A stretch of 64,000 bases of DNA, from assembly GCA_040954595.2 (NCBI GenBank), contig CM082584.2, positions 7,316,001 to 7,380,000 of the forward strand. The letters run 5' to 3'. The notes beneath the pieces are model-generated. The model had not been told where the DNA came from and did not search any database. It saw only the letters and a program-made list of their open reading frames with translations. Each line of letters begins with the position of its first letter. Position 1 is the stretch's first letter. Position numbers and translations under genes: made by a program. Below, one piece after another: positions 13,001-24,100 of this stretch. Source of the stretch: Balanoglossus misakiensis. Taxonomy: Eukaryota > Hemichordata.

Positions 13001-15792
13001 AGTTACTGTTGTCCAGCAAAGGAAAGATACAGAATGTTCAATAGTTGAGCGAGAGAGTGTGCGATTTATATTTCCAGTGGAAAAATAAATAAATAAACAA
13101 ATAATATAAATAAACAGACTTACAGCTGTCAGTTCAATAGTGATGATAGTCGAAGCATAGCAGTGAGCTGAACCATGGTCTGTCTGAGCGATAATTCTCT
13201 TTCCCCAACCTTGTCGGAATAACGCTGTGGCATCTGAAGCGCTCTTAATGGGAGTTTTGAAGGCATTCTGAAACGGAAAGAGAGAATTTAATTTTGATAA
13301 AGGTCCAAGTCAATCAGGAGTTTACCTTTGTATTAAGGATGTCTGTCTGTTATGCTTACAGATTCACGCTTTTCAAAAACAGGGCCGGTTGGTCAAAACT
13401 CTTTGAATCTTTTTTTTTTTAATTTCCAGTTTTTAGGAAAGTCCCTTGACTGGCCACTACAGTGTATGTGATTACATCTGAGTGTGGGAAAATGACCAAT
13501 ATTTACTGTACAGTCTTACTTTGGCATGGACACCTTCCTGGGGAGAGTTCTTCAGAGGTAGTGGATTCTTAGACGACGGAAGCGTTAACAAATCCTTGAT
13601 TGTCTCGTTGTAGACTTCTATCATCGTCATGGTGACCTGACCTCTCTGTATCTTGAGCTTCTCATCATACATGTATGCCTCGTCTAGAGTGATGAAAAAT
13701 ACAGGGATATGCATATCTCCATACTGGTCGATGGCTAAAGGCATTAGGATATATTTTCTCAAATATATGGGTATACAGCCATATGGAACTTCATGTACAC
13801 GTATTCAATCATGAAACTACATTGATGAAATAAACAAGGCTATATCCATGAAAGTCATAGATGAACCAGAAAACATATGATCAGGGTATATATCAGGGTA
13901 TGGCTGAAATTATACACATCAACCCTTTCAGCCCTATATCTGGCCAACAATGAATTTGGACCATGGGTGTGAAAATGTTAACCCTTTTACCACCATGTAT
14001 CAGTCCAAACCCATTGTTTTCTATGGTAACGTTGGACCTCTAAAGAGGGAACTGGGGGTGAAAGGGTTAAACTACTTGGTTTATTCAGAGTGGGAGTTCA
14101 AAGTAGGAGATCACTTGAGCTGAGGTGTGAACATTAATAGAAGGCATGAAAGAAATATTGTTCATTCATACACTCCATCCAGAAATTGACCCCTCCCTCC
14201 CTCCCTCCCCATCTCTCTATTCTGGTCTGTACCTGATCGTCTGCCATCATCCAGCTTATTGAACAGTGCATCTAGGAAGATCGGAATAATCCCAGCCTTA
14301 TTGGTGCTCTCGCCGGTCAAAGTGTACGATTTCCCGGAATAGCTCTCTCCGAGAGACAGGATGGAGCAGTTGTATCCTGCCAGGAATATGTTGAGCATTG
14401 GTTCCACCGTCTTTCTGTACACATCAAAGTTGGACGAATCCTGTTTGAATATCATCTGATAACTGGAGAGAGAGAAAAGAAAGTGAAATGCAGAGATGCA
14501 AATGTTAACTCATTTATTTGATTAAAAAGTCAAGATGCTTGCTAATAAATTTGATCCAACTTCAAGTGTAAATTTGTGATACGTGTTCATTGCAAGTACA
14601 GCTACATTGCTGCCATCAACGGCTTCTCCTTACCTGTGTCCATGACTGCTCTCCTGTCCCACAATTCTGTGGTGCCCGGTAATATTCAAAGCGTGGGGAC
14701 CCTCACCCCGTACCGAGGGTCGTATTCTTGCAACTGTCTCAATGTTCATCTTGAATTTTGTCTCAAAAACCTTGAAAATCAATGTGTTCTTGAGACATCA
14801 GGGTGGAAAGGTTTTCTTCAGTGAATTTACCTGCAACAGGAAGAGAAGAAAGAAGCACTTTTCAGCTCAGCCAAGAAAACTTTGTAAGCTTTCAGTCAAC
14901 AAAGTGATCTACATAGTTGAGGGTTTCTCTGTGTCTGTGAGCTTGCACTGAGTCCATGTACGTACACGTATGCCCTAAATGTATGTAAAAATCTTGTGTA
15001 TTATTAAAACATCTAAAAGGAACAGCTTTATTATGGAGGGGCGGGTCTTAAATCACATGAAAGTGATTAACAGCAAGCTTTAAATGTATAGGGCATAAGC
15101 CTCACTACAGGGCATCAATGTTATGGAAAAAATAATCCAGTATTGGAAAAGTAGGAATCAAAGAATACTTTTCCCCCTGTATGTTTTGTTTCAATTGGTT
15201 GGATTTGGAGAGTGTGAAGCTGCAGCCTGCAGGTACTGTTTTACAAGAAATGCAGAAGAAGCTGTATTCAAATCAAATAAAAGCATTTAAAAATCACCAC
15301 TTTCCCCTCTGGTTTGGATCAGAAAAGATTAGCAACCCCTACCCGGATTAGCCGTTCGATGATTGGGCAATCCGACTACAGGTTCTCATAACCATGGTAA
15401 CGTTGTACCACAGCAACGTTACCATGGTTATGAGAACCAGTGGTCCACAACAATATTACATGTATATGACGAGTTTACGTGGCCATTTCTCTGATCACAC
15501 GTTGATTATTTTTCAAACGAACGTTCAACACAACAGATATTCACCTCAAGGACAAACGGTGTTTCACTCATGCCAGAATATTCCTCAAATCACTGTGAAC
15601 TCGGTCATCAACGGAGGTTTATATCGATCAGTACTTGCAAAAGCCAAAACACAGTACCCTCATTGGCGATCGATCGCATCAATCGATCCGAACGGGCACA
15701 CTTTCCCTGTTATAATTTTGCGTCTGCTACTTACCTGTAAATACAGCGACCGAATGGTATCGTCAATGTTCAACTGGACGGTATTGAAAGGC
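1047..15792 (-). CDS. ccdc78: CCDC78 orthologue with N-terminal kinesin-like motor domain (3' end outside window)
   Basis: In vertebrates CCDC78 acts in centriole amplification in multiciliated cells. Exons in transcript order: 15735-15792, 14634-about 14770, 14233-14462, 13520-13683, 13124-13267, 11911-12107, 11485-11659, 10757-10888, 10107-10238, 8495-8581 (or to 8620), 8106-8285, 6896-7069, 5602-5652, 5367-5455, 5069-5147, 4784-4909, 4171-4379, 3545-3727, 2732-2798, 1047-1147. Phases agree at each junction. The motor part shows VARIRPS, a Walker A-like GESYSGKS, VYNETIKDLL, a degenerate switch II (FIDTPAAE for DLAGSE) and RDSKFTSLLHDILG. The rest is coiled coil; RHEELLVAYR, LRKQLREFTLNTQ and MAEESLAECQEYID match the CCDC78 family as I remember it. 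The first coding exon enters in phase 2, so at least one more 5' exon exists and was not found. The last exon ends in phase 2 and no partner was found in bases 1-1046. Confidence 0.88.
3366..3533. repeat. Short inverted-repeat element in ccdc78 intron
   Basis: The left end (CAGTAGAGTCAAACCTGTG) and the reverse complement of the right end (TACTGTGGAACCTGTCTAT) share AACCTGT followed closely by TAGTGGCCA. A fragment of the right half (TTTAGGAAAGTCCCTTGACT...) recurs near 13431-13462 in another intron of the same gene, so this is a dispersed element. It looks like a non-autonomous DNA transposon remnant. Confidence 0.6.
3805..4111 (+). repeat. Dispersed repeat, copy 1 (also at 61.1 kb)
   Basis: Ends are AAAGCTGCCAC and, inverted, AAAACCTCAATAGCTGCC. 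The interior matches the element at 61120-61340 in opposite orientation; both read an ORF-like stretch M-x-KLN-x-K-x-VPH-x-FI-x-LPVA. The shared translation reflects common descent of the repeat and is not taken as evidence for a protein. Confidence 0.6.
7167..7491. repeat. TTAA-flanked inverted-repeat element (MITE-like), about 325 bp
   Basis: The left end reads TTAAAGGGACAAAGTCATTA and the right end, read inverted, TTAAGGGACAACGTCATTAT. Both ends therefore carry TTAA followed by the same roughly 20-base terminus. It sits in a ccdc78 intron. TTAA at both borders recalls piggyBac-type target duplication, but no transposase is present. Confidence 0.65.
8495..8644 (-). promoter_or_regulatory. 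Possible internal start codon giving a motor-less CCDC78
   Basis: An ATG at 8644-8642 in an ideal context (GCCATGG) reads in frame, without a stop, through MDKRFVLKGYDSKQ into the exon VSKTLVDLQLENN. A TGA closes the frame shortly upstream, so this is either an alternative first exon or intron sequence in front of an acceptor at 8620 or 8581. Translation from here would give a coiled-coil protein without the motor, which is the form mammals have. The stretch before VSKTLVD also resembles the mammalian protein, which favours it being coding. No promoter element was recognised. Confidence 0.35.
11073..11310. repeat. TTAA-bordered inverted-repeat element, about 240 bp
   Basis: The left end TTAAAGGGAAGGGGTCGTCG and the inverted right end TTAAAGTGAAGAGGCCGTCG match at most positions and continue with CACCGC on both sides. 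It lies in a ccdc78 intron. Same border style as the elements at 7167, 37008 and 47374, but the inner sequence differs. Confidence 0.65.
13921..14068. repeat. Inverted-repeat element with AACCCTTTCA ends
   Basis: The left end AACCCTTTCAGCCC and the right end GGGGGTGAAAGGGTT form an inverted repeat about 150 bp apart. Similar ends with similar spacing recur at 34153-34243 and 60949-61053, so three diverged copies of one small family occur in this window. Confidence 0.55.
15381..15438. repeat. Perfect 25-bp inverted repeat with 8-base loop
   Basis: The arms 15381-15405 and 15414-15438 are exact reverse complements; the loop is TACCACAG. Each arm contains AACCATGGTAAC, which resembles an RFX X-box (GTTRCC-AT-GGYAAC type) with the outer half degenerate. 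It lies just downstream of the first recognised ccdc78 coding exon. Confidence 0.85.
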
Positions 15793-18070
15793 CTATAGAG
15801 GAGAGAATAGATCGGCGATGAGTATTGTTTACATCGATTGCTACGCCGCCATATTGTTGTCAAATTGAACTGCGGTTGCGCAGTACATGATTGCGTCCTC
15901 CAATACAAGATGTATCAAAAGTTGCTAATTAAAGTAGTTTTAAATATTAGATATTAATAAAAACATTTGTCATTGTGTATATTTTTCAATCAACCATGAA
16001 GGCTGATATTTCTAACATACTCGCCTGTGATCTCAGTTCCATTGCAACGCAATGTAATTGAAGCAGTAAATATTTACTTTTTCTTTTAATAATAATAGTT
16101 CACAAGGTGACACTAACAGTAAATAAATTCTTGCTCTTCGTCGCAACATTATTGATTCCGATGTTTAATATCTCTAATATCTCTGGATCGGGGGAGCAGG
16201 GCGATAAAAACAAAAGAACGGTAAAAACAAAGGAATCATATGAATTGGGGGATAAGTAGGATGGCGCTTGTTACGCGCAAAAAGATTTGTAAACAAAAAT
16301 GTCAGCGCCCTGCCAAGGGGCAGCGCCCACAATCTAGCTGGCGGATGTGACCAATCGTGGCAATGGGTTCCAGGAAAACACCGAGCGAGGTGACGCATAG
16401 ATACCGGTTTTGGCCCGTGTAGGGTTTTATTCGGAAAGACACTCCCGTGTTTTCTGCTAATACTTGTGTCGACACGATGAAAAAAACATGGCGAGTGACT
16501 TTTGGCCAAGTATATAAACGGTGAGTTTGTCATGGTTACTCCTATTTACATCACTTAACTGCATACCATAATGTACTTGGAAGTATTTTTCAAGTGATCA
16601 TGTCGACGATATTTGTGCTCCAGTCCCGATTGACCGATTTCACGTCCGCGATTTTTTGAGGACTGGTTGTCAGTCACCACGATCTGAAAGCTGACGCGTT
16701 GTACATGTACGTGTCTTCACGGTCCCCATCAAGAACATTCCCACAGTAATTCAAGGTCACACGGCAAAAGTTACTTAAAGTACAACGACACTGTCAACCT
16801 TCGATGTACAGGGACGTGCAAGGTTGACGGTTTTAAGCAGAGATCATTCAAGAATGCTTAGAACATGTACATGGTAGAACCCCAGGGTCACTGAATGTGT
16901 ACAGGCGGGGGGGGGGGGGGGGGGGGTAAAACACATCGTCCATTATGGTGACTGATGCAGTTTACAATGTAACAATTTCCAAACTTTGGTTTTTAATACA
17001 CATGCTTCATGTAATATATTATATTGTTGATTTCATGCTAGGTCATAATGTTTTGGCTTTCAAAATTTCTTTGCTGTAACTTGAAAACAAGTTTAATATA
17101 CCAATAAACCCTAGAGTATATATTTAAAATAATCAATATGGTTTAAATGCGAGTGCTGGCTATAAATTTGTATGAAGGGTGAACACCTTTCTGATCTGAT
17201 TACCAGTGGGTCACATGTAAAGCAAACACTACTTTTTTAAAGTATTTTAGCATATTATACAAATAAGAAAAACCATATTTGTTGGTTTGTGTTTTTCCAT
17301 GATCAGTAACCTTTGAGAAATACAGTTGGCGAGTTTCAATTCTGGTGACATTGAAACAACATCAATGTGACTAGTTTTTTTTCTCTTCTTGTACTTGTAG
17401 ATGTAGTATCTACCTCTGTCTCAATGGTATCTTCCTATTTGATATTCCGAAGGTGTTTGTCAGTTGATTTGTCAATTTTCCAGGTTTTGAAGGATTGGGC
17501 CATCAAGCAAGGTAAAATTACACTCTGTCTCTTTCTAAATCTAAGTGACATTTATTTCACAGTAAAATTATAATTTATATCTTGTATGTATATATATCCC
17601 TGCATGTTTTTGGCAGAAACCTACCAATAGTGATTTTAGTTGTAGAGTTTGAAAAAGAAATACAAGTGTTTTTTTCTTCTTCTCAAGAAGAATGATTTGA
17701 ACCTGGAAATTAATCACTGACAGTAATTGACATATTCACTGTATCTGTGTTGGCATGGCAACTGCTTCGGAGGAAAGGTGTTTGAGCATAAAGCCAACAA
17801 GAATTTGTCATTAATTTTGAATGATGTTTTAGCCTCCTGTGTGTTGCCTACATATAAGTCTACATAATACATTTAATAAACTGGAGATAAAATACTAAGT
17901 AAGTTCCTCATAGTTGTGACGTCTTTCAGTGTCACCATCTGTGCGTGTGTCAGTTGAGGGAATGGTTTACAACTCATTTGACATCGTTTTGATGTGTGTA
18001 TAATTTCACTGCCACCATTCTGTCCCATTTCACTGTCCTTATTCATATGTTCGATTCGTTTCTTCCTCAG
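15793..18070. other. Intergenic / 5' regions between divergent ccdc78 and cytokine receptor genes
   Basis: The two genes point away from each other, so upstream ccdc78 exons and the receptor promoter and 5' untranslated exon should lie here. A TATATAAA at 16511-16518 on the plus strand is directly followed by a GTGAGT donor-like sequence at 16521. A run of about 20 G at 16908-16926 is present. No coding exon could be supported. Confidence 0.4.
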
Positions 18071-18110
18071 ATTCTGACTTTTGCTTAAGCAGTATATATC
18101 CCACGTCACA

Positions 18111-21100
18111 ATGGAGAGTAGACATCTGAACCTCTTGCTGCTTTTCCTGTCTGCGACCACAATTATTCTCCTGCAGACCGATGCTGCTGGTACCATCCCT
18201 GGTAAGTACTGTCCGAGTTGCTGTGAAGATTTCTGTAGCGTTTTTGGCGAAAGAAAATTGTACCGGGAAGTTATTTCAAGAAATTTCCCAGCTAGATTCT
18301 TTCTGTGATTTTGGGCTGTATGATGTTGGCGCATTTTGAAATTGAGATTGGACTTGCAGTACTAGTATTGTGTTGTACTGTACGTGTGTTACAATACAGA
18401 AGACGACTTGCAGTACTTACAGTGCAATGCAGTGCAGTACAGTACAGTACAGTACAGTACAGTACAGTACAGTACAGTACAGTACAGTACAGTACAGTAC
18501 AGTACAGTACAGTACAGTACAGTACAGTACAGTACAGTGCAGTGCAGTGCAGTGCAGTGCAGTACAGGACAGGACAGGACAGTATGTGTTGGCCTGCACG
18601 CTTGGCCCATGTGTAGTTCTTTTAATATTCAGTCATTAATGATATAATGCTCTCAAATTACTGCAAATCGTGCATCACGTTAAATCTCACCATGTCACTG
18701 ACCTTCAATACACGAGTATACATTTAGAATGTGTGCGGTCAGTTCTGCTAAGGGAGGATGCCATCAGGCCATTTATTGTTTCCTTTTCCTGCCTAGTAGT
18801 TATAGCTTTGCAAATATAATCCCCACAGTTTGTGGACGATTGGTCTATTAAAACATCGTTGTGTTATCATTTTTCGTCTGAGGATGTTTTTAGTATTCAG
18901 TACATTCCAGGATTCCTGCCAGGGGGCTTTTGCTGTACCATGAATTTAGTACTATGACTGATGTAGAGGTCCATGTATGGCTTTGCGAGAGAATCAGTTT
19001 CTAATTCAAATGCGATTTCCAGCGCAAAAACGGAAGTATAGCGTTTTAAACATGCAAGACACGCACCACACTGCTTATAGGATTTTAAGTGACAAAAATT
19101 GAGTGTCACTCCTGGTTTGTGAATGACGTAGGGTCACAGAAGACGAGACCTATACCTGCCGCAACATTTATATAGACCCAGCTGCCCAAGTCTGTGGCTG
19201 CTAGGTCCTATGAAATGAATACATTCTTCGGAACAGTTTATAGAGCTACACGTATCGTGTTTGAACAGTTTTGTCTAGAAATTGTCTGGCTAAGATTTTC
19301 ACCTTTGATCAGTCGAGAGAATGTAGATTGGAGCCCACATAATCTTATAAATGCAAATTGATGGATGCCTGCAAAATTTCATCCAGTGCTTCAAGGTCCA
19401 GTGAGATATACCTTGATTCCCTGCCTGTATCTTGTATATGTTGTGGTAAAATAACTACGAAAGAAATCAAGTCATATCAAATTCACTCAAGTTTTAATTC
19501 ATTGTATAGTGAGCATGTACATTGTACATGTGCAATGTACAAAATGTAGGTCGCATTTCACTGTAGTTTTATCAAATCGTGTCAATTAATCTGCCTGCAT
19601 CCTGAACCAGAGCATTATCCCTGTTAAAAATTAATTTTATCCAAACATGAGATTCATGTGGGTGTTAATGGTTAAGATTGAATCCATTGTATCATATCAT
19701 TTCTCGTGTGTGATTTTATCACTCTTGTGATATTTTTTCGGTAATCCCCAAACTACTGGATAAAGACTACTCTAAGCTTAAACACTAGACTCATTGACAT
19801 CAGACTCAGTACATGTACATGTACGTCACTGCACAAACAACAATGTGAGTGAAATTAATCATTAACCCATTGCACGCCACCATTTCGCTGTCAAAATGAG
19901 GTTCAACATTTTGTTATAATTTTTCCCTTTATTTTAGACCAATTGCACATAAGTTTTCATTGTCTACAGGTCTTGATAAAAAATTTTTTTAAAAATATAT
20001 GGTGAAAGTTATGAGGTTGAAACTAATGTACAGTGTATTAGTATCATTGGAATGTTGACAACTGTCAGAGTGCATTAAATTGTGTTTGCAGTGAATTCTT
20101 TTGAAATATACAGGTCCCAGTTTCCCCTGGCCAGCAATTCTGACACAAGACACCTTTGTTGAACTATCAGTCAAATAGGTATAATCTTCTGTTCTGGTCT
20201 CGTAAAGGGTTAAAGATCATGTGATAATTATAGACGGTGTGTTAACAAGTCTGAAAATTACATGTACTTGTATAATATGTAATGTATTCTCTTAAGTCGT
20301 CAAGTCAAGAAAGCTACTGCTCCCCCCCCCCCCCAACGCACACGTGACAATTTCTGGTGTTGTTTTGCAAAGGACTGAACTATAAACATATATATTGAGA
20401 ATTAAAATCCACATAGCCAAATTAAAGTATCATCTACATTGAATGTTAAGCACACACAGCTGCGTGGAGTGAAAAATATGTGGACTTGTGTGTGATTACC
20501 TGGGTGGTTGTATGTGTGGGTGGGTTGTTTGGCCTGATACAGGGGTCATGCAGTTCGCATAATCACGGTTACTTCCCTCTTAAAGTTGTAAAAAAAATTC
20601 ACCTGTGTTGAGTGATCCGTTTTATAGAAGTTTTTTTTTTATCTTGTAAAATGTAATTATTGCCCAACTTGTGTTATTTCTGCATTCCTTTTGAAATTCC
20701 GGAATTTTAATCTGGAGTTTGTTCGTTAAAGTTAGTTTCGGGTTGTTCATTAACACCAGTCCAAACATTTTCAGTTTCGATGGCCCTTTGTGTGGCCAAG
20801 GTGTGTTATTAATGCCTGCGTAACCGTGAAGTCGTGTTCCTGGTATTGAGCGTTCAGTCATTGTGACGACGTAGGGTCATTCACACGTCAGTGCACACAA
20901 CTCTCTGGTTCCAACTCAAAGGGTGACAGTGTTCTCATTCACAGTACATCGTCTTGGGGTTCGATTCATCTGAAAACGAAAGCACCTCATGGTGATAAAC
21001 AGAAAGAGAGAATGAAAGAGAGATGACTGCTGATTCCTTGTGTCTACTATAAACAGAAAGAGACTTGAATAGAGACATTCAGTGTGGAAACTATGAGTCA

Positions 21101-24100
21101 CATGTCTTCATAAATTTGGTCTTCGTTTTCTTCCCTTTTTATTTTAACACAAAAGATTCCTTGTTTTCTTCAGGTTTCGAAAGGTTCACAAACTTTTGGA
21201 AAAGAAATTTTACCCCTCAATTGGTAACAGTACACATTTCCCACAATGCAATGTGTCTGTTCGTACAGGAAAAGAGTGTGGGTGTAGCAAACAGGTGTCT
21301 GCCTTTTGATTGGTCAGTTACTAATTTGAACTGTTACTGGTACACATTTGGAATTATTGATTGGAAGTTAAACAACAAAGTTAATTAATGTTTCATTCAG
21401 GGTGGCTTGGGGTTATGGCTGGGAAAAGCCAATAATGAAGTCTGTGTTTCATTTTCACGGTTTCAGTTCAGACCAAAATAATCATGTTTGATTACATATT
21501 AAGCTCAGGAGGAAGTTTTGGCAATATTAAGAAGCTTGTGTTTGATTGTTTGGTTTCGGTGGTTTCAATCAGTATACAGAAGTAAGGCTGAGAAACCTGG
21601 ACACTAAGTGTTTGATTTCAGTGCTTTTAATCTGAACCAATAAGGACATACTGCACCCAGCTACAGATTCTTAACTTTGCTGTCACGACTCTGAACAATG
21701 AACAATCGGCCACAGGTTTTGACCTTTGGCCCGTTTTCACCAAGGTAGTCACTGGTATTGATCACTAAACAAACAGGCTCTAAACTGCAGGCATCCGTCT
21801 ATTGTCACTTTTTAAACTTAAATTTGCTTATACTCTGCTCATGGAAATGTTTTTCTGCTGTTAAAGTCAAGGAAGAAAATTTGGATTTATGTCTAGTGTA
21901 CAAATTGTGACCCGAGAACCAATTTACAGTACATGTACCATATCTCAGATTTATAAATTCTTAAAATTCTCTATGCAGTTTTCAATACTCAATATGGCCG
22001 CCTGCAGCTGCCGAGATCCGTGTCGTAAAAAGTTATGGGAGCCGTTTGAACATTATTGATTTTGTTTACCTCAAGGCTGTGAGCAGAAAACATTCATCAC
22101 TTTCTCGTTTAAGGGGAAATAACCGCACCTTGAGTCTTGATTCAATTTTATAGCAATGAATGGTAATAAAATTGATTTCAGCTTATATGTACGTGTTGCT
22201 TTCAAAATTCTTGGCAGACATTTGAACTGGTAGAGGAGAGACTGTCTATAGGCAATTGATAAGTCCATGAACTTTCTGATGCAGTTGTGTGCTTAGCAAT
22301 TTTGATTTTAAGTGTCCTAATAAATGTGGCTTAGCTAGCATTGGCCAAAATCCGTCATATCCTTGCTTTAGTAACAGCAATGACACTTCTGTGATGTAAT
22401 AAATGCTCTGAAATTTCGAAGTGGAAAGTGTTATATAAGTTGAAATCTTTGCTTTAGTTAAAAAAAATCTCTCTCCCTTTTGATTGTTTTCAGTGACAAT
22501 TTCCCCAGAGAGTCTTATCATACACAGACGGAGTCTTCTCCTACTTCGGTGTTCTGTGAATGCAAGCAGTCCGTACAGCGCCGATGACTTGTTGTGGTAT
22601 TTCAACGGTGAAGAACTGTCGGATCAGTTTTATGAAGTTGAAGGCCGTTCTACCGTATCGCTTTCCGTAGAGGAAGCAGACTTTGCCAATTCCGGGACCT
22701 ACTCCTGTGGAGTTGCCGGGGATACCGCTGAAAATGCTGCCATGGCAACCGTCACAGTTGGAAGTGAGTTAACTTTTTGACTTCCCTTCACACCCTTGGT
22801 ACGATACCCCCGTCACTGATGGGTACATGTTCATGGCTTTACCACTTTTTATTTTGTTTTCGCAGAGACACCTGATGGCGCACTTAGCTGCAGGTCTCCC
22901 AATCATATGAACATATATTGTTCTTGGAAGGAAACCTTCTCCAATCTGCCGTCGACTTCCATTTTCTCTTGGAGACTTTAGTAAGTGAATGAGTTTACTG
23001 TTCATATGTTACATTTTTTGATGATACAGAACTGCAAAAAGTGAGTCTGAACATCGACTGTAAATTTACTGACATCATGTTCTCTCTATCAATGTAAATT
23101 TGCAGCCACACCTATTTATATGAATCCTGTGGTTCGGATCTTGATGGCGATGGAGTTTTGTGTGTCTACACAGGAGACAACAGTTGTTACTTCCCGGTGG
23201 ATCACGGAACGTTACATATTATGAGGCTGAACTTGACCAATGCACTTGGAAGCAAGTATATAGAGATGTACTTTAACCCTGATAGAGAAAGTAAGTATAC
23301 AGTATGATATGAGATGAGTCCAGCAACTTTGATCAAATAGGAGCACAGTGTCCACGGTGCTATTTTTAATCAAGTCATTTCAGAATCACAGCATCCTTCA
23401 ATATCTTCCAATTTTCAGCTATACCGAATCAACCACAGAATGTGATGGCAGCAGCCGACAGTTCTGAATCTGTTACTCTGACTTGGTCCATGCCCGTGGA
23501 TTGGAAAGGTCATTTGTATCATCTGATCTACAAGACAGCATACACCGATGACCCGTCGTCCAGGAGCGCATGGATAGAGGTACATGTACGCTTCCGAGTT
23601 TTGACTAGCAGTGGGCCATGCGCAGAATGGGGCTGGAACTGCCATGGCTATATAAATGCCCATGCATGCCAGTTTGGTGTAAATTAAAGTTCCATTCATT
23701 TATAAATGGCACAGCTAATCATAACAGCCCGAGTAGGATTTCAGTAAATGAAGCAAAGTGTGTCATATTATAAAATGCTAGCAAAGAAGTTTACCAACGT
23801 GATCGGATTTTTGTTTTAAATCTCCCCAGGAAATCCACGCACACAATCCTGATAAAACACAGCATGAATTCAAAGGACTGGAGGTATTCACGGAATATTC
23901 CTTCAGAGTGGCTTGCATATCTGAATATGCTAACCCAGAGGGTCTTGCTGATGATCGCACGTGGAGTGCGTGGTCCGATGTTGCCACTGTTAGGACAAAG
24001 CAGGCAGGTAGGTAGCTTTATGTGTAAATATACATGTCGTTGAAGTCGTCAGACTTTGTGTATAACCAAGCTGGCTTTGTTTTTCATGTGAAATACATGT

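Noticed and set aside
15394-15798. 134-aa plus-strand frame
   Set aside because: It runs through the perfect hairpin and antisense to the first ccdc78 exon; no motif and no similarity recognised.
16511-16526. TATATAAA as core promoter of the receptor gene
   Set aside because: A GTGAGT donor follows within three bases, so the same spot cannot easily be both a TATA box and the end of a first exon; transcript data are needed to choose.
18305-18647. Six overlapping long reading frames on both strands full of Val/Gln/Tyr/Ser or Leu/Tyr/Cys
   Set aside because: All are produced by the CAGTA array, which has no stop codon in any frame.
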